Shown: positions 8,642-16,627 of the stretch, one piece after another | Numbering within the stretch: the stretch's first letter is position 1 | How the letters are laid out: each line of letters begins with the position of its first letter | Origin: DATAUD01 sp036501665 | GTDB taxonomy: Bacteria > Verrucomicrobiota > Verrucomicrobiia > Limisphaerales > Palsa-1400 | Direction: 5' to 3' | Assembly: GCA_036501665.1 (NCBI GenBank) | Contig: DASXZW010000061.1 | Span: forward strand, 80,399-144,398 | Length of the DNA stretch: 64,000 bases | Program-made: the position numbers and the translations under genes | The notes under the pieces: model-generated | Told to the model about the DNA's origin: nothing | Seen by the model: the letters and a program-made list of their open reading frames with translations, nothing else | Databases searched by the model: none

Positions 8642-9703
8642 TCACATCGCAGCCATTGCGGCGGATCCTATGGCGTTTGTCAAAACACTGGCAACCTGCT
8701 CAACTTCGGTCATTTGTTGTGGCGCAAGAGATAAAGACATTCCTTCGGTAGGAAACCAGACCTTGCACGGGACTGCAAGTTCAGTCTGGAGAAGTTGCAC
8801 CAGGAACTCAGATCGGGACGCGCCGCCGGAGATTAGAATCTTGCTGACTGTCTTCTCGCGTTGATGCTCGAAGAAATCAATTGAAGCGCGCAATTCGCGG
8901 CCAAGACCGGCAACCAGCGGTTGCAAGTGCGTTTCCACTTCCTGCGGCATGCCGACCTTGATTCCTTCAGCCTCGGCGTAAGTGATGTTCATCGCTTCGG
9001 CCAAACCAGCGGTAAGCCGGTCTCCGCCTAATTCAACGGAGCGGCTCAGGCAAAGTTCGCCCTCCGCAAGAATACTGATGCTGGAAGTCTTGAACCCGAG
9101 ATCGACAAGTGCGACGGTGTCCTTGGAAAACGATTCCGGCTGCGAAAATTCGAGGGCATTGGTCGGCCCAAGCAAAGTCAGCGTGATCTGACTGGGGGTC
9201 AACCCGGCGGCTTTGGCAGATGTTTCAATGGTCTGGAGCAATTCGCGGCGCGAGCCGCCCACCCAGACTTTATATTTGGCAACGCCTGCTTTGGCAGGCT
9301 CTGTCAGGGCCTTGCCGCGGGGCGGAACAATGAAGCAGTCAAAAATATAATCCTTCAGGTCCTGTTGGAGGTAGTTCTTGGAATTGAACTTGAGCATCTG
9401 GCGCATCTCTGCTGCCGGCATCAGGGGAAATTCCGCGGTGCGCAATACGGAGTCGCCCGCGCCAATGGCGATGGTGACCTGTCGCGTCTTGGGCTGTATC
9501 GCGGACAGGATGGTCTTGAAATGCTCGGTGAGCAAACCGCCTGGAATGCCTTTGTCATAGACAGGCGCGTCCACAACGGTGAACCGGGAGAGGGTGAAAC
9601 GCTCGTCGCGGCGGTCCAGCAGAACAGCCTTGGTGGTGCGGGTGCCCAGGTCGATGGCGAAAATCTGGTCGCGACGTTTGCCGTTATTCAAGAGATTTGT
9701 CAT
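8642..9703 (-). CDS. pilM: PilM-like actin-fold protein of type IV pilus assembly
   Basis: A 353-residue protein of the FtsA/PilM actin-like fold. The phosphate-1 motif AIDLGTRTTKAVLL lies at about residues 16-29, a second nucleotide-binding segment VALVDLGFKTSSISI is near residue 200, and ILISGGASRSEFLVQL near residue 295 matches the adenosine motif. PilM forms the cytoplasmic platform of type IV pili and related pseudopilus systems. It overlaps the upstream gene by four bases (ATGA), and that gene is followed upstream by three pilin-like genes, which supports the assignment. pilN, pilO and pilQ are not in the window. The call to PilM rather than a general ASKHA protein depends on this context. 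Confidence 0.82.
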   Translation of the reverse strand: MTNLLNNGKRRDQIFAIDLGTRTTKAVLLDRRDERFTLSRFTVVDAPVYDKGIPGGLLTEHFKTILSAIQPKTRQVTIAIGAGDSVLRTAEFPLMPAAEMRQMLKFNSKNYLQQDLKDYIFDCFIVPPRGKALTEPAKAGVAKYKVWVGGSRRELLQTIETSAKAAGLTPSQITLTLLGPTNALEFSQPESFSKDTVALVDLGFKTSSISILAEGELCLSRSVELGGDRLTAGLAEAMNITYAEAEGIKVGMPQEVETHLQPLVAGLGRELRASIDFFEHQREKTVSKILISGGASRSEFLVQLLQTELAVPCKVWFPTEGMSLSLAPQQMTEVEQVASVLTNAIGSAAMAAM

Positions 9704-10278
9704 GGGTTTGTCGTGGTATTTTTGTCAAGCAAGCGGAAGGAATTTACCGCCAGCATGAACTCGTTTTTCTGCTTGTCAAAATCAGCCATGTTGCACGAAA
9801 ACGTCAACTCAACGCTGCCCAGGGCATAGGAGACGTAAATATCACGCATCCGCAACATTAGGTTATTGCCCGCAGGCACAAAAAGATCGAACGAGACCGC
9901 CGGGCCGACGCCGGTTCCGGCCGGGGAGATTGACGCAAGAGTGGCGCCGGCACGGCTGGAGACTACTTGCTCTCCGAGTATTTCCTTCTTTGGAAGAACG
10001 CGCGCATAATTGGTGGAAAACCGCACTGCGATGGCGCATGCGCCGGATTCAGACGCAAAATTGATCGTTCGGGATTCGGGGTGGGATTGCGGACGATATC
10101 CCCGGGGAACGGAGATGCTAAAATTTTCGTTATCGACCGACAACAGCAAAACATCCGCCGAGCCGCCCTCGGCCATTGTTACCGTGGTAGCGGTTGCGGT
10201 AAACTGGGCATTACAAACGGTCCCGCTGATTGCCAGGATTCCGAATATAATTGTGCATAGCTTGATGATTTTTCCCAT
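9700..10278 (-). CDS. exported hypothetical protein of the pilin cluster
   Basis: A 192-residue protein with a clear signal peptide (positive start MGKIIK, hydrophobic core to about residue 20, cleavage after CNA). The mature part is rich in beta-type segments (ADVLLLSVDNENFSISVPRG) and has two cysteines. I do not recognise the family. Its start ATG 10278 is three bases after the stop of the PilX-like gene and its end overlaps pilM by four bases, so it belongs to the pilus operon. It may be a periplasmic or outer-surface partner of the pilin-like proteins, but this is inferred only from position. Confidence 0.82.
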   Translation of the reverse strand: MGKIIKLCTIIFGILAISGTVCNAQFTATATTVTMAEGGSADVLLLSVDNENFSISVPRGYRPQSHPESRTINFASESGACAIAVRFSTNYARVLPKKEILGEQVVSSRAGATLASISPAGTGVGPAVSFDLFVPAGNNLMLRMRDIYVSYALGSVELTFSCNMADFDKQKNEFMLAVNSFRLLDKNTTTNP

Positions 10279-10281
10279 AGC

Positions 10282-12543
10282 TCAAAAACTGGATGCCGTT
10301 GCGCCCGGCGAAAGAGATGTCCACTGCGTGCGTTGCAGGTAAATGACCTTTGGCGTCAAAGGTGGAAGTTTTGACGGGTCTTGAAAGTTGGTGTCAAAAG
10401 TCCAATTTCGATTCGGAGGATTATAGATTGTTCCCGTTCCAGGCCACGCGGCATTGGCAATCTGGCTTGGGAACATTTCAACCATCGAGCCATTGTAGTA
10501 GAAGTTTATGCCGCTCCAGTTTTCCAGAAAACGCGGAAAGTTTTCCACGCCGCCGCTGTAATAAGCATGGTTGGAGGGCACATTGCCTGTTAAAAATGCC
10601 GCGTTCACAGTGTCAGTAGAAGCGTTCTTGAAATCGCTCGTGGTGTTATTGGCGGGGTTAAAACTTGGTGACAGGACTGTTATGGCATCCGCGTAGATTC
10701 CGCTGGGCAAAGTATAATTTATGTTGCTGGTGCCGGCAACGGAGGTGCCGCCGACATTGCTTTGAACATTCCAATTTCCAACGATGTAGGCGGGATCGGG
10801 CGTGGCGACGGAAAGCCCATTTGGAGGAAGCACGGCTCCATTGGTCAGAACCACCCCGGGCATCGCAAATTGCGTCCAATTGGTCGTATAGGTATAATTT
10901 GGAGTTAGACTGGTAATTCCGTTGTAGGTGTAGCCAGTAATTCCCGTGTAAATGTACCCGCTGATCATATCAAGGGTATAACCCGTTATAGCTGTGAAAT
11001 GATATTTGCCGCCCGAAAAGGTAACACTGCCAGTATAGGAGTGAGCGGCCGGGCTGGAATTGCTGACGGCGGTTGATGTATTGGTGACTACAGCAGGTGG
11101 AGTAAGGTAGGCCGTGGATGCTGGAAAATGGTTCCATCCTGATATCGTCGTCAAGGTCACATTTGTGGTGATCGAGGCCCCTGGAGGCGGAATGTAAGTT
11201 CCGGTTGTAGGAAAGGTTGAGCCGGTTGTAAGGAGGGTATTGGTCACAATCGAGCCAAGATAAGTGTTCACAGCGGGAGGGCTTGCTGTTGTTGTCAGCG
11301 CCGTGTTTGTCGTGTAGCTACTAATGGTGGAAACGACCACAGCATTGCTGAACGATCTTTGGTCAACGACGTACACCGAACTGATGTCCGCATAAGACGA
11401 CCCGCGCAGGCTTGACAATGACGTCCGCAGTGATGAATTGGTGGCGCTCCACTGCCGCAGATTGCCAACATCGATATTCACCGGGTCCACCGTAATCGCG
11501 TTGCGGCCATCATAGAATGAGCCGTTGGTCGAAACAAACTTGGACCAATCGCCATTCGAAAGGACTGTCGCCCTTCCATCAACATCGACTCCACTTGTGA
11601 CTGTGATTGAGTTGCCGTTGCTGATGGTGACAATCATGTCCACCTGGTTATAAAACCGGTTCGTGCCGGCGGCGCTGTTGGCGAGCTCGCCCGATGGTGG
11701 AACCTGCAAAACGGACATCACGTTTTGAGAAATGTTCGAGGCCGTGCCGGAGGTATTCGTGCCAACAGGAAGGTTAAGCGGGTTGACATTGCTAATGTGG
11801 TTGGTCCCCGTGAAATTGACCGTGCCCCCGGATGAACGTGGCGATGGGTCAAGCGGGTTTTCCGACAGGTTGATGACGCCCGAGGCCGAAACATCGCCGA
11901 AAAACCCCAGAGTCACACCGGGATTGGGCATCAGGTACATATTGGTGTTGCCATGAACCAGGCCGGTGACATTCATGTTGGCGCCAGGATCGATTTCCAT
12001 CGTGTCCTGGTAAAAGATCGCGAATTGAAAGATGGGTATCTGGCCGAAGTTGATTTTCTGGCCGACGGTACTTTCAATGCCATACATTGAATTCACGTTC
12101 TTCGCGTTTGCAATGATATTATAAGTCGCGCCGACCGATATCAGACCCTGATAGGGAGGGCCGAGGACATTTGTCGCGCTTGCGGCCATTTGCTGGATGA
12201 TGAGATTGTTTGCAGTGGTGCCGCCGCTGAATTGAAAATTCGTCCAATAGGAGCTGTCGCTGCTTGTGGGAATAAGCGTCCTATAGTGGTTAATCTGGGA
12301 AAACACGATGCCTTCCCCATAATCCTGATCGTCCTGTACCATCGCGCTGAGCGCCTTCTCTGTGGCGGCCTCGGCAGCGTAAGTCGTCGAAAAATACTCA
12401 TTATTTCGAGCAACGACCGTGGAGTTCTCATTACACCAGGACATGACGCCAGCCACCAATAGCAGCCCTGTGGCGGCCAATGTCATGGAGGCGATGAGTG
12501 CCCAACCTTTTTCGCGTGCCCTGTTTGAGGGTCTTAAGTTCAT
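10282..12543 (-). CDS. PilX-like minor pilin with very long exported domain
   Basis: A 753-residue protein. The N-terminus (basic residues, then GWALIASMTLAATGLLLVAG, and later YAAEAATEKALSAM) resembles PilX-type minor pilins, which have one hydrophobic helix followed by a segment rich in Ala-Ala-Glu. The exported part is far longer than usual for the family (about 200 residues), rich in Asn, Thr, Ser and Gly, and holds a short internal repeat of the type GITGYTY (about residues 520-550). It overlaps the upstream prepilin gene by four bases (ATGA). It may form the tip or adhesive part of a pilus or pseudopilus. PilX assignment is moderate; the large domain is unrecognised. Confidence 0.72.
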   Translation of the reverse strand: MNLRPSNRAREKGWALIASMTLAATGLLLVAGVMSWCNENSTVVARNNEYFSTTYAAEAATEKALSAMVQDDQDYGEGIVFSQINHYRTLIPTSSDSSYWTNFQFSGGTTANNLIIQQMAASATNVLGPPYQGLISVGATYNIIANAKNVNSMYGIESTVGQKINFGQIPIFQFAIFYQDTMEIDPGANMNVTGLVHGNTNMYLMPNPGVTLGFFGDVSASGVINLSENPLDPSPRSSGGTVNFTGTNHISNVNPLNLPVGTNTSGTASNISQNVMSVLQVPPSGELANSAAGTNRFYNQVDMIVTISNGNSITVTSGVDVDGRATVLSNGDWSKFVSTNGSFYDGRNAITVDPVNIDVGNLRQWSATNSSLRTSLSSLRGSSYADISSVYVVDQRSFSNAVVVSTISSYTTNTALTTTASPPAVNTYLGSIVTNTLLTTGSTFPTTGTYIPPPGASITTNVTLTTISGWNHFPASTAYLTPPAVVTNTSTAVSNSSPAAHSYTGSVTFSGGKYHFTAITGYTLDMISGYIYTGITGYTYNGITSLTPNYTYTTNWTQFAMPGVVLTNGAVLPPNGLSVATPDPAYIVGNWNVQSNVGGTSVAGTSNINYTLPSGIYADAITVLSPSFNPANNTTSDFKNASTDTVNAAFLTGNVPSNHAYYSGGVENFPRFLENWSGINFYYNGSMVEMFPSQIANAAWPGTGTIYNPPNRNWTFDTNFQDPSKLPPLTPKVIYLQRTQWTSLSPGATASSF

Positions 12544-13196
12544 GGTCTATTTCTTGATGCGACTGTCGTAACGATTTGGTAAAAATCCACAGGGCTGCCG
12601 GGAGTGATCAAAACTTCCGGATTCTGTAATTTGGTAAACGAGAGGTAAACCTGGATGATTGGCGTTGCCGTCTGGGTTGTCAGGACGTTCCCCAGGTAAT
12701 CGACTTCCGTGAAAATATTATTGTCGTTCGTAATTGGGTTCGCCGAGACCAGTTTAAAATCTCCGTAATTGGTGCCGGTATAGTTTGTTCGGATGAGGTT
12801 ATTGCTGGTAGTATCGTAGTAGTAAAGGATCCATGGAATATTCGGACCCGTGTTGGTCGTGCCGACATAGATCGCGAGGGCATTTCCCACTTGAGCCACA
12901 CCAGACGCGGTTCTGCTAAAATTAGAAAGGTTTGGGGTCAAGCCTGTAGGAATGTTGCCCACATAGTTTGAAGCGCCAGTGCGGATATCGCTCATCAACG
13001 TTCCGAGCGCGCGCGCCGAATCGTCGCTGGCGCTAAGCCAGATTTGCTGTCGGACGGACATGGAGAGTCCGAAGAGGTTGCACATGACAATGCAGCCAAT
13101 CAGAACCACGCCCAACCCCATCGCAACAGTCGTCTCCATTAACGTGAAACCGCTGCGCTGGTCGATGAGCGCGGATTTGGAAATGGTCAACTTCAT
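12540..13196 (-). CDS. prepilin-type N-methylation protein (PilW-like)
   Basis: A 218-residue pilin-like protein. The type IV prepilin leader is visible: a short basic N-terminus, then RSGFTLMETTVAMGLGVVLI with Glu at mature position 5, the site recognised by prepilin peptidase PilD, followed by a hydrophobic helix. The remainder is polar and Asn/Thr-rich. ATG 13196 is chosen because it makes a four-base overlap (ATGA) with the gene before it and leaves a normal 16-residue leader. The length and the position between a PilV-like and a PilX-like gene suggest a minor pilin. A pseudopilin of a type II secretion system is the alternative. Confidence 0.82.
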   Translation of the reverse strand: MKLTISKSALIDQRSGFTLMETTVAMGLGVVLIGCIVMCNLFGLSMSVRQQIWLSASDDSARALGTLMSDIRTGASNYVGNIPTGLTPNLSNFSRTASGVAQVGNALAIYVGTTNTGPNIPWILYYYDTTSNNLIRTNYTGTNYGDFKLVSANPITNDNNIFTEVDYLGNVLTTQTATPIIQVYLSFTKLQNPEVLITPGSPVDFYQIVTTVASRNRP

Positions 13197-13663
13197 AGGT
13201 CCGGCCCTCGAATCACTCCCATTGAGTTGGTAAATGTTCCCATCCCCATGAAATTCCAGACACAATCAACACGAATCATGACGTAAGGGGGGTTGGTGGA
13301 AATTTGTGTGACGGTTGTGAAGTTCGTCGCGTAAACGAGATTTGTCCCATTACTGGGCATTCCGAGCGCGTTGGTTTGGACAGTTGTCAGGGTGCGGCTG
13401 AAGATATTTGTCACGGTCATTCCCGAAATAACCCATTGGGAAGCGACGACTTTCTCCATTTGTTTCATCGCCGTGGCGCTTGCGGCAAGGGAATAAGAGG
13501 CAAATTGTGCCCGGCGCGAGGCCATGGTGTACCCTTGGAACATCCCGGCCATCACGAGGCCAGAAATCGCCAATGCCACCGCCACCTCAATGAGGGTGAA
13601 GGCGGAACGATCATCTGTCCTTGGCGCGGGCCGTCCCGACTGCCTGGCTGCACAAAGTTTCAT
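13193..13663 (-). CDS. prepilin-type N-methylation protein (PilV-like)
   Basis: About 156 residues from ATG 13663 (a TTG at 13705 is possible but less likely). The prepilin signature SAFTLIEVAVALAISGLVMA follows a basic leader; cleavage is expected after the small residue before FTLIE and the Glu at mature position 5 is present. The rest is Thr/Asn-rich. It is the first gene of the nine-gene minus-strand run that ends at 5542; the upstream gene on the same strand is the adenosyltransferase, 55 bases away, so a promoter may lie in that gap. It is probably a minor pilin that starts assembly; which system it serves is inferred. Confidence 0.82.
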   Translation of the reverse strand: MKLCAARQSGRPAPRTDDRSAFTLIEVAVALAISGLVMAGMFQGYTMASRRAQFASYSLAASATAMKQMEKVVASQWVISGMTVTNIFSRTLTTVQTNALGMPSNGTNLVYATNFTTVTQISTNPPYVMIRVDCVWNFMGMGTFTNSMGVIRGPDL

Positions 13664-13718
13664 CGCTTTTCTCAGAAGTCCAATTGGACAATTAGAGGAA
13701 AGCAATTAGCGGGCCATC

Positions 13719-14261
13719 TCAATTCGGCGGCTGGAAAGGCTTTTCGGCACGTCTCGCCATAAGCCACAAAGCGTCCGACAATCGGTTGAGCCAGACGATG
13801 ACTTCACTGTTAGTCATCTGACCCGCTTCGCGCAACGCGCAAACCCGGCGTTCGGCCCGCCGACACGTGACACGGGCAACATCCAGCGCCGCTGCGGCAG
13901 AATTTGCCCCTGGCGTCGCCCAATCCTTGTAAAAGTTGTCCTGCGCTTCGATTTCTTTGACAATCGCATCAAGGAAAACGGTCATTTCGGGTGTGACCAT
14001 CGAAAAACCATCTTTGGCGTAACGGGCCATGTCTTCCTGCGCCGTTGCCAGTTCGCCCATGAGTATTACCAGGGCTTTCTGAATCGCCACCAACCGCTCC
14101 CCTAACGCGGTTCCAAGAAGCAATGATCGCGCCGAACCCAGCGCCGCGTTCAGTTCATCGACAGCGCCATAAGCCTCGACACGCGGATGGCATTTGGAAA
14201 CGCGGCGGTTGTACATCAGTCCCGTTGTCCCGTCGTCTCCGGTTTTCGTTGCAATTGACAT
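13719..14261 (-). CDS. cob(I)yrinic acid a,c-diamide adenosyltransferase (PduO type)
   Basis: A 180-residue ATP:cob(I)alamin adenosyltransferase, which attaches the 5'-deoxyadenosyl group to reduced corrinoid to make coenzyme B12. The N-terminal ATP-binding signature TKTGDDGTTGL is at residues 5-15, followed by the strongly conserved VEAYGAVDELNAALG, and the C-terminal half has the helical segment RRAERRVCAL and the block VIVWLNRLSDALWLMAR. The length is normal. Start ATG 14261 lies 35 bases from the divergent LapA-like gene, so both are served by the same short promoter region. No cobalamin riboswitch is visible in so short a space. Confidence 0.94.
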   Translation of the reverse strand: MSIATKTGDDGTTGLMYNRRVSKCHPRVEAYGAVDELNAALGSARSLLLGTALGERLVAIQKALVILMGELATAQEDMARYAKDGFSMVTPEMTVFLDAIVKEIEAQDNFYKDWATPGANSAAAALDVARVTCRRAERRVCALREAGQMTNSEVIVWLNRLSDALWLMARRAEKPFQPPN

Positions 14262-14296
14262 TTGAATTGGCCCGTTTATTGTCTGCCATTAGCGCT

Positions 14297-14560
14297 ATGA
14301 ATTTCAAATTGATTTTCAAATCATTGGTAATCCTCGCGGTGCTGGCGTTGCTCGTGATTATGGGAATGAACAATCGCGAGACCGTGCATCTGCGCATGCC
14401 GCCCATCCTGCCGGGCACCCAGACTCAACCGGCGGCGTTGATGTATTTTGCCTTTTTTGCGCTCGGTTTTCTGGCCGGGGCAATTCTCATGGCTGGCGGA
14501 GGCGGAAGCAAGAAAAGCGGCAGCAGCGCCCCTTCCAAGCCCTCAAAGTCGTCGTCTTAG
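14297..14560 (+). CDS. LapA-domain membrane protein
   Basis: An 87-residue protein with two hydrophobic helices (about residues 6-24 and 49-68) separated by a loop NNRETVHLRMPPIL that resembles the LapA/DUF1049 family, and a short tail of Gly, Ser and Lys. LapA (YciS) works with LapB in control of lipopolysaccharide assembly in E. coli; many distant members are known only by sequence. The true start is ATG 14297; the open frame upstream of it overlaps the adenosyltransferase gene and does not look coding. No lapB-like gene is adjacent. Confidence 0.72.
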   Translation: MNFKLIFKSLVILAVLALLVIMGMNNRETVHLRMPPILPGTQTQPAALMYFAFFALGFLAGAILMAGGGGSKKSGSSAPSKPSKSSS

Positions 14561-14578
14561 GCATAAGTGCGGAAAAAA

Positions 14579-14722
14579 TGGTAGCGCGACCGTCTCGGTC
14601 GCCCCAGTCGGCGTCGCGCCGACTGGTCCCCGCATAAATCCGTTCGCCAATTTGCGAACCATTCTGAAACCCTAATGCCTTCGGCGGGACGCCGAAGGCG
14701 GCGGTCGAGACGACCGCGCTCC
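14579..14722. repeat. mirrored pair of double-hairpin repeats, family B
   Basis: Copy 1 is GGTAGC, hairpin 14586-14602 (7-bp stem, 3-base loop), one base, hairpin 14604-14626 (10-bp stem, 3-base loop). Copy 2 is inverted: hairpin 14677-14699 (10-bp stem, loop GGA), one base, hairpin 14701-14717 (7-bp stem, loop AGA), then a GCTCC end. All four stems are perfect. The two copies face each other across about 50 bases and fill the gap between the LapA-like gene and mazG. Such structures may also end transcription of the two convergent genes. Confidence 0.85.
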
Positions 14723-14745
14723 CCGAAGGGTATGTATGGCGACCG

Positions 14746-15405
14746 TTAACCTTTCGCTTCTCTTCGCCGCCATTTGCGTTCGTTTTTTGCAGTCTCGCGT
14801 CGAAGCAATTCCTCAGCCGACCATCCGCAAGCTTGCGCCTCTTTTGCCAAGTCGAATAATTGCCGGGCGATTGCGCTTTTTTCAGATTTTGATTTCTTGA
14901 CGGCAACAGACGGAAGCAGCTCGGCCTTGCGAGCTTTCTTGATCAATTTCTCCGCCCTCATCAAAGCTGGCAGATGTTTGGGAATTCCATCCAGCGCGGA
15001 AGGCCGCGCATGGCGGGTTCCCTGTTTTTCGGCCTTTTTGATTTTCTCCCAATTGGCCCAGACCTCGGCGATATCCTTCACTTTGGTTTCGCCAAAAACG
15101 TGCGGATGCCGGCGCACCAGTTTGTCAGCAATTGTCCGCGTCACCTGCTCAAAATCAAATGCCCCGCGCTCTCGTCCAAGCTGGCTGTGAAATACAACCT
15201 GCCAAAGCAGGTCGCCCAACTCCTCGACCAGTTCCTGATCGTCGCGCGATTCTATCGCGTCGAGCATTTCGTAAACCTCTTCGACCGCGTGGAACCGAAT
15301 GCTCATGTGGTCCTGCTCCCGATCCCAAGGACAGCCTTCTGGCGAACGCAATTTCTCCGTGACGGCAAGAAGGTCCGCGATGGCAGAACTTTTTTTCTTC
15401 TTCAC
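14746..15405 (-). CDS. mazG: nucleoside triphosphate pyrophosphohydrolase MazG
   Basis: A 219-residue all-alpha NTP pyrophosphohydrolase that hydrolyses (d)NTPs, including aberrant ones, to monophosphate and pyrophosphate. The MazG metal motif E-x-x-E ... E-x-x-D is seen as EEVYE at about residue 41-45 and EELGDLLWQVVFHSQ at about 60-74, preceded by LRSPEGCPWDREQDH, a block typical of MazG. The length is close to that of one MazG domain plus a helical extension, shorter than the two-domain E. coli protein. Start is GTG 15405, overlapping the proB stop by four bases (GTGA), so translation is coupled to proB. Confidence 0.93.
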   Translation of the reverse strand: MKKKKSSAIADLLAVTEKLRSPEGCPWDREQDHMSIRFHAVEEVYEMLDAIESRDDQELVEELGDLLWQVVFHSQLGRERGAFDFEQVTRTIADKLVRRHPHVFGETKVKDIAEVWANWEKIKKAEKQGTRHARPSALDGIPKHLPALMRAEKLIKKARKAELLPSVAVKKSKSEKSAIARQLFDLAKEAQACGWSAEELLRRETAKNERKWRRREAKG

Positions 15406-16475
15406 AATATGACCAGATTATCGCGGTGAATCAGCACTTCCTTCGCCTGCTTTGACTTGACAGCAGCGGAATCGAAATCGCAAATGCCGCGCGCGAACTC
15501 AGTTCCGTTGAGATCGCAAATGCGCACGACGTCTCCCGCGGCAAAATCTCCCTCGCATCGCGACACGCCTGGCGCAAGGAGACTTTTGCCGTTTTCGCGC
15601 AGCGCTTTTTTCGCGCCGTCATCGACAAACAGGGCGCCCTTGGAATGATGAAAAAACGCGATCCAGCGTTTTCGTCCGGGCAAGAGCACAGGCTGAGCGA
15701 CGAAAAGCGTCCCTTCCTCCGACCCATTCAAAATATTCGCCAGCGCCGATTTTTTCCTGCCAGAAGCGATGACCAGCGGGATGCCCGCGCGAATAACCAT
15801 CTTGGCCGCTTGAATTTTGGAAGACATTCCGCCCACAGCCGTCGGGCTGTCGGTTCCGCGAGCCATTCCTTCGATGGTGGCATCGAGGTTCTCGATCAAA
15901 GGAAGAATTTTCGCGGAAGGCTTACCGTAGTTCTCAATGAACCCATCGACTGTTGTCAAGATGACCAACGCGTCGGCGGGGAGGAGGCAGGCCACGAGCG
16001 CGGAAAGTTTGTCGTTGTCGCCAAATTTTATTTCCGTGAACGAAACCGCGTCGTTTTCATTGATGATCGGGACGACGCCGTTGCGCAAGAGCGTGACGAG
16101 CGTGTTGCGCGCGTTGAGATGGCGGTCGTGATCTTCAAGATCGTTATGCGTCAGGAGGACTTGCCCAACGGACAATCCCGCCGCGCCGAAAAGTTTTTCA
16201 TAAATGGCCATCAATCGCGGCTGCCCGACTGCGGCGCAAGCCTGCAAGTCCGCGAGGTCAGACGGTCTTTTGTCATGCCCTAACACACCCATCCCCGCGC
16301 CGACCGCGCCGGAGGTGACAAGCACAACTTGCTTCCCTTCTTTCCGCACAGCGGCGATCTGCGCGACCAATTGGCCGAGTTGCTCGAGGTCCGGCTGTTT
16401 GCGGCTGTCTGTCAATACACCGGTGCCAAACTTGACGACGATCCGGCTGACATTTTTTAAAGATTCGCGGGACAT
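15402..16475 (-). CDS. proB: glutamate 5-kinase
   Basis: A protein of about 357 residues that phosphorylates glutamate as the first step of proline synthesis. The amino-acid-kinase domain shows IVVKFGTGVLTD at the start, VLVTSGAVGAGMG, then VPIINENDAVSF and FGDNDKLSA, all typical of ProB. The last 75 residues form a PUA domain (GALFVDDGAKKALRENGKSL onward), as in the E. coli enzyme. Three in-frame ATG codons (16502, 16493, 16475) are possible; the last gives the usual short N-terminus. proA is not adjacent, and mazG is translationally coupled downstream. Confidence 0.94.
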   Translation of the reverse strand: MSRESLKNVSRIVVKFGTGVLTDSRKQPDLEQLGQLVAQIAAVRKEGKQVVLVTSGAVGAGMGVLGHDKRPSDLADLQACAAVGQPRLMAIYEKLFGAAGLSVGQVLLTHNDLEDHDRHLNARNTLVTLLRNGVVPIINENDAVSFTEIKFGDNDKLSALVACLLPADALVILTTVDGFIENYGKPSAKILPLIENLDATIEGMARGTDSPTAVGGMSSKIQAAKMVIRAGIPLVIASGRKKSALANILNGSEEGTLFVAQPVLLPGRKRWIAFFHHSKGALFVDDGAKKALRENGKSLLAPGVSRCEGDFAAGDVVRICDLNGTEFARGICDFDSAAVKSKQAKEVLIHRDNLVIL

Positions 16476-16564
16476 GGGAGGTTCGTTGCTCATCCGTGTC
16501 ATCCGCGCAATCCTTGGTTATTCCGGCCCGCAAGCCGCTGAAATTTCATAACAACGGAGTGAAC

Positions 16565-16591
16565 CACGGATGTCACGGATGTCACGGATTT
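16565..16591. repeat. three tandem 9-bp direct repeats
   Basis: CACGGATGT occurs twice head-to-tail and a third time as CACGGATTT in the gap between proB and the dehydrogenase gene. Similar ACGGATG words recur around 16494-16510. Function unknown; it may be a simple-sequence remnant. Confidence 0.5.
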
Positions 16592-16627
16592 TTTGTCCTT
16601 TCGCCCTGCTGATTTATCTTGGAGCAA

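Noticed and set aside
14123..14296. Upstream extension of the LapA-like gene
   Set aside because: This part is antisense to the adenosyltransferase and has Arg/His-rich composition; the hydrophobic LapA fold starts at ATG 14297.
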